Below, one piece after another: positions 62,710 through 64,000 of a stretch of 64,000 nucleotides of DNA (its first letter is position 1; each line of letters starts with the position of its first letter). This stretch comes from JANNUT01 sp046331425 (GTDB lineage: Bacteria; Acidobacteriota; Polarisedimenticolia; J045). Where the stretch lies: NCBI GenBank assembly GCA_046331425.1, contig JAXLQU010000004.1:153637-217636 (forward strand), given 5' to 3'. The notes beneath the pieces were generated by a model. It saw only the letters and a list, made by a program, of their open reading frames with translations, searched no databases and was not told the origin of the DNA. Both the position numbers and the translations under genes were made by a program.

Positions 62710-63999
62710 CTAGGGGTTGAGCTGGCTGAGGATCTCCGGGTTTTCTTCTTCCATCGCCAAGAGCGAATGGCAAATCGTGCAATCGCCACTGATCGTCTTG
62801 CCTTGGGCTGTGGTGTGCTCATCGTCGTGACAACGAAAACACCCGGGGAAGTTCTCGTGACCCAGGTGCGTTGGGTAGGTGCCCCACTCCACCTTCATCT
62901 GTGGGAAGACGTTGTTGCTCCAAATGGTGCCGAGCGCTTTCACCGCACGATCGACCTCGGCGAGTTTGTTGGGAGCGAGCGCCGGCGACAGTGACGAATA
63001 GAAGGTGCGCAGTTTCTGGTCGATCCCCTGACGTGCCGCCCCTTCGTCAGGGTAGCTGGCCTTCAGCGCCGCCAACCCCTCGCGATGAATGAACGGCAAG
63101 GTCTTGTCGATCTCGCCGGAGGCCATCGCGTTGTCGATCTCGTCCTGCGGCATGCGGTAGATGTGCGAGGGTCGATTGTGACAATCGATACAGTCCATCA
63201 CGCGCCAGTCGCCGTTGGCTGACAGCTTGGCGGCGTCTCCGCCTGCCTTCGGCTGAAACAGTTCCTCGGTACCGTCCGACCTGATCAACTTGACGACCCC
63301 GATATTGAGTCGCGTGCCATCGGATTGATATTCGATTCGATGATCAGGACCGACGTGCCAGTGAATGCCGCGTGTCTCGCGCCCCTGAACGCCGCCCACC
63401 TTCATCAACAACACGTTCTTCTTTTCGGTATTGGCTTCATCGTCGCCATAGTGGGTAATTACCTTCAAGCGGTCGCCCACGAACTTGTCGGGCCAGTGAC
63501 ATTGCTCGCAGGTTTCGCGCGCCGGACGCAGGTTGTGCACCGGCGTCGGAATCGGGCGCGGGTACAAGTTGAGAGCCACCGACACCAGCTGCCACGACCC
63601 CGACAGCTTGGACTTGACGAACCAATCGGCACCTGGGCCGATGTGACACGACACGCACTTCACGTTTTGGTGCGGCGAGCGCTTGTAGGTCGTGTACTCG
63701 GGCGCCATGACCGAGTGGCAGGCGGTCCCGCAGAACTGCACCGACTCCATGGTGTGAACCGCCTGATAGCTGCCGGCACTCAGGATCGCGATGTTGACCA
63801 CGGTCAGCCCCATGAACGCGAGGGCGATGTCGCGCACAGGACGCTTGTTGAGATCGATGACCGGAAACGCCTCGCCCCGTTTGGTGGCTGCCCGTTGCCG
63901 GCGTCGTTGCCGCCAGATCCCAGACGGAATCAGTACCAGGCCCAGGACCAGCGCGGCCGGCAAGACCGCAAACGCCAAGATGCCGCTATAGGGCCCCAT
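62710..63999 (-). CDS. NapC/NirT-type multiheme inner-membrane cytochrome, ImcH-like (5' truncated by the window)
   Basis: 429 residues are visible. The visible ATG at 63999 begins inside a hydrophobic segment (GILAFAVLPAALVLGLVLIP), and homologues carry another TM before this point, so the true start probably lies outside the window. A second TM is at about 56-80. Six heme motifs are seen, the first CX3CH (CGTACH), then CVSCH, CEQCH, CIDCH, CFRCH and CTICH. The SVQFCGTACHSVMAPEYTTY and SPHQNVKCVSCHIGPGADWF blocks are typical of NapC/NirT-type quinol-oxidising cytochromes such as ImcH. It probably takes electrons from menaquinol to periplasmic cytochromes. Confidence 0.9.
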   Translation of the reverse strand: MGPYSGILAFAVLPAALVLGLVLIPSGIWRQRRRQRAATKRGEAFPVIDLNKRPVRDIALAFMGLTVVNIAILSAGSYQAVHTMESVQFCGTACHSVMAPEYTTYKRSPHQNVKCVSCHIGPGADWFVKSKLSGSWQLVSVALNLYPRPIPTPVHNLRPARETCEQCHWPDKFVGDRLKVITHYGDDEANTEKKNVLLMKVGGVQGRETRGIHWHVGPDHRIEYQSDGTRLNIGVVKLIRSDGTEELFQPKAGGDAAKLSANGDWRVMDCIDCHNRPSHIYRMPQDEIDNAMASGEIDKTLPFIHREGLAALKASYPDEGAARQGIDQKLRTFYSSLSPALAPNKLAEVDRAVKALGTIWSNNVFPQMKVEWGTYPTHLGHENFPGCFRCHDDEHTTAQGKTISGDCTICHSLLAMEEENPEILSQLNP

Positions 64000-64000
64000 C

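Noticed and set aside
1..64000. CRISPR arrays, tRNA or rRNA genes, prophage or plasmid origins
   Set aside because: I looked for short regular direct repeats with unique spacers, tRNA-like TTCGANTC arms and phage structural genes and saw none that were convincing. The only large repeats are the coding ones in the giant gene.

Overview
The window is a GC-rich chromosomal stretch from a Gram-negative bacterium, probably an uncultured lineage of the former Deltaproteobacteria (Desulfobacterota, Myxococcota or Binatota-like). This placement is an inference. It rests on the many outer-membrane barrels and lipoproteins, the abundance of multiheme c-type cytochromes, two sigma54-activator two-component systems, DUF4215/MopE-like Cys-rich proteins, thrombospondin type 3 repeats and FG-GAP/UnbV proteins. 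I saw no rRNA, tRNA or CRISPR array.

Region 1 (0-26.3 kb) is a cell-surface region. It holds an OmpW-like porin, a TPR protein coupled to a secreted metallophosphatase with a PKD domain, and a 3323-residue outer-membrane protein. That giant protein has seven 214-216-residue Ca-binding repeat blocks followed by DUF11, SdrD_B-like and beta-barrel domains. A TPR-sulfatase-like lipoprotein precedes it. Further on, a very unusual FG-GAP/UnbV periplasmic-sensor histidine-kinase-like protein is translationally coupled to an NtrC-type regulator. The next operon downstream (DUF2846 protein plus OmpW-like barrel) has a perfect sigma54 -24/-12 promoter.

Region 2 (26.5-37.3 kb) mixes intact genes with genomic debris: decayed GAF and RsbW-type ATPase genes, a truncated YheT-type hydrolase, and scrambled Rhs fragments flanking two orphan genes. 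The intact genes are a Cys-rich secreted protein, a NapH-like ferredoxin/TPR membrane protein, a PPOX-fold protein and a flavin-dependent-halogenase-like oxidoreductase.

Region 3 (37.6-55.5 kb, all + strand) is the highlight: an extracellular-electron-transfer island. In order it encodes a 26-heme and a 16-heme cytochrome, an NHL protein, a sensor kinase with a c-type heme site in its periplasmic domain, its sigma54 activator, a second NHL protein, and a six-heme cytochrome that I identify as an OmcS-type nanowire subunit. The OmcS-like protein keeps the N-terminal inter-subunit histidine and the conserved C-terminal heme motif. A strong terminator follows, then a six-gene block: YVTN propeller lipoprotein, 725-residue barrel with a discoidin-like insertion, two CsgG/TolB-like lipoproteins, a SurA/parvulin-like protein and a small lipoprotein. 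I infer that this block assembles or exports the cytochrome apparatus.

Region 4 (55.6-64 kb) contains a decayed paralogue of the 19.3-kb gene, an M1-type aminopeptidase-like protein, an IS91-type transposase remnant, an RsbR-N-like regulator, a monoheme cytochrome lipoprotein, an ECF sigma factor, DNA-3-methyladenine glycosylase I and an N-terminally shortened DUF4197 protein. At the edge lies the 5'-truncated gene of a NapC/NirT-type multiheme quinol dehydrogenase resembling ImcH. That protein could feed electrons from the quinone pool to the island.
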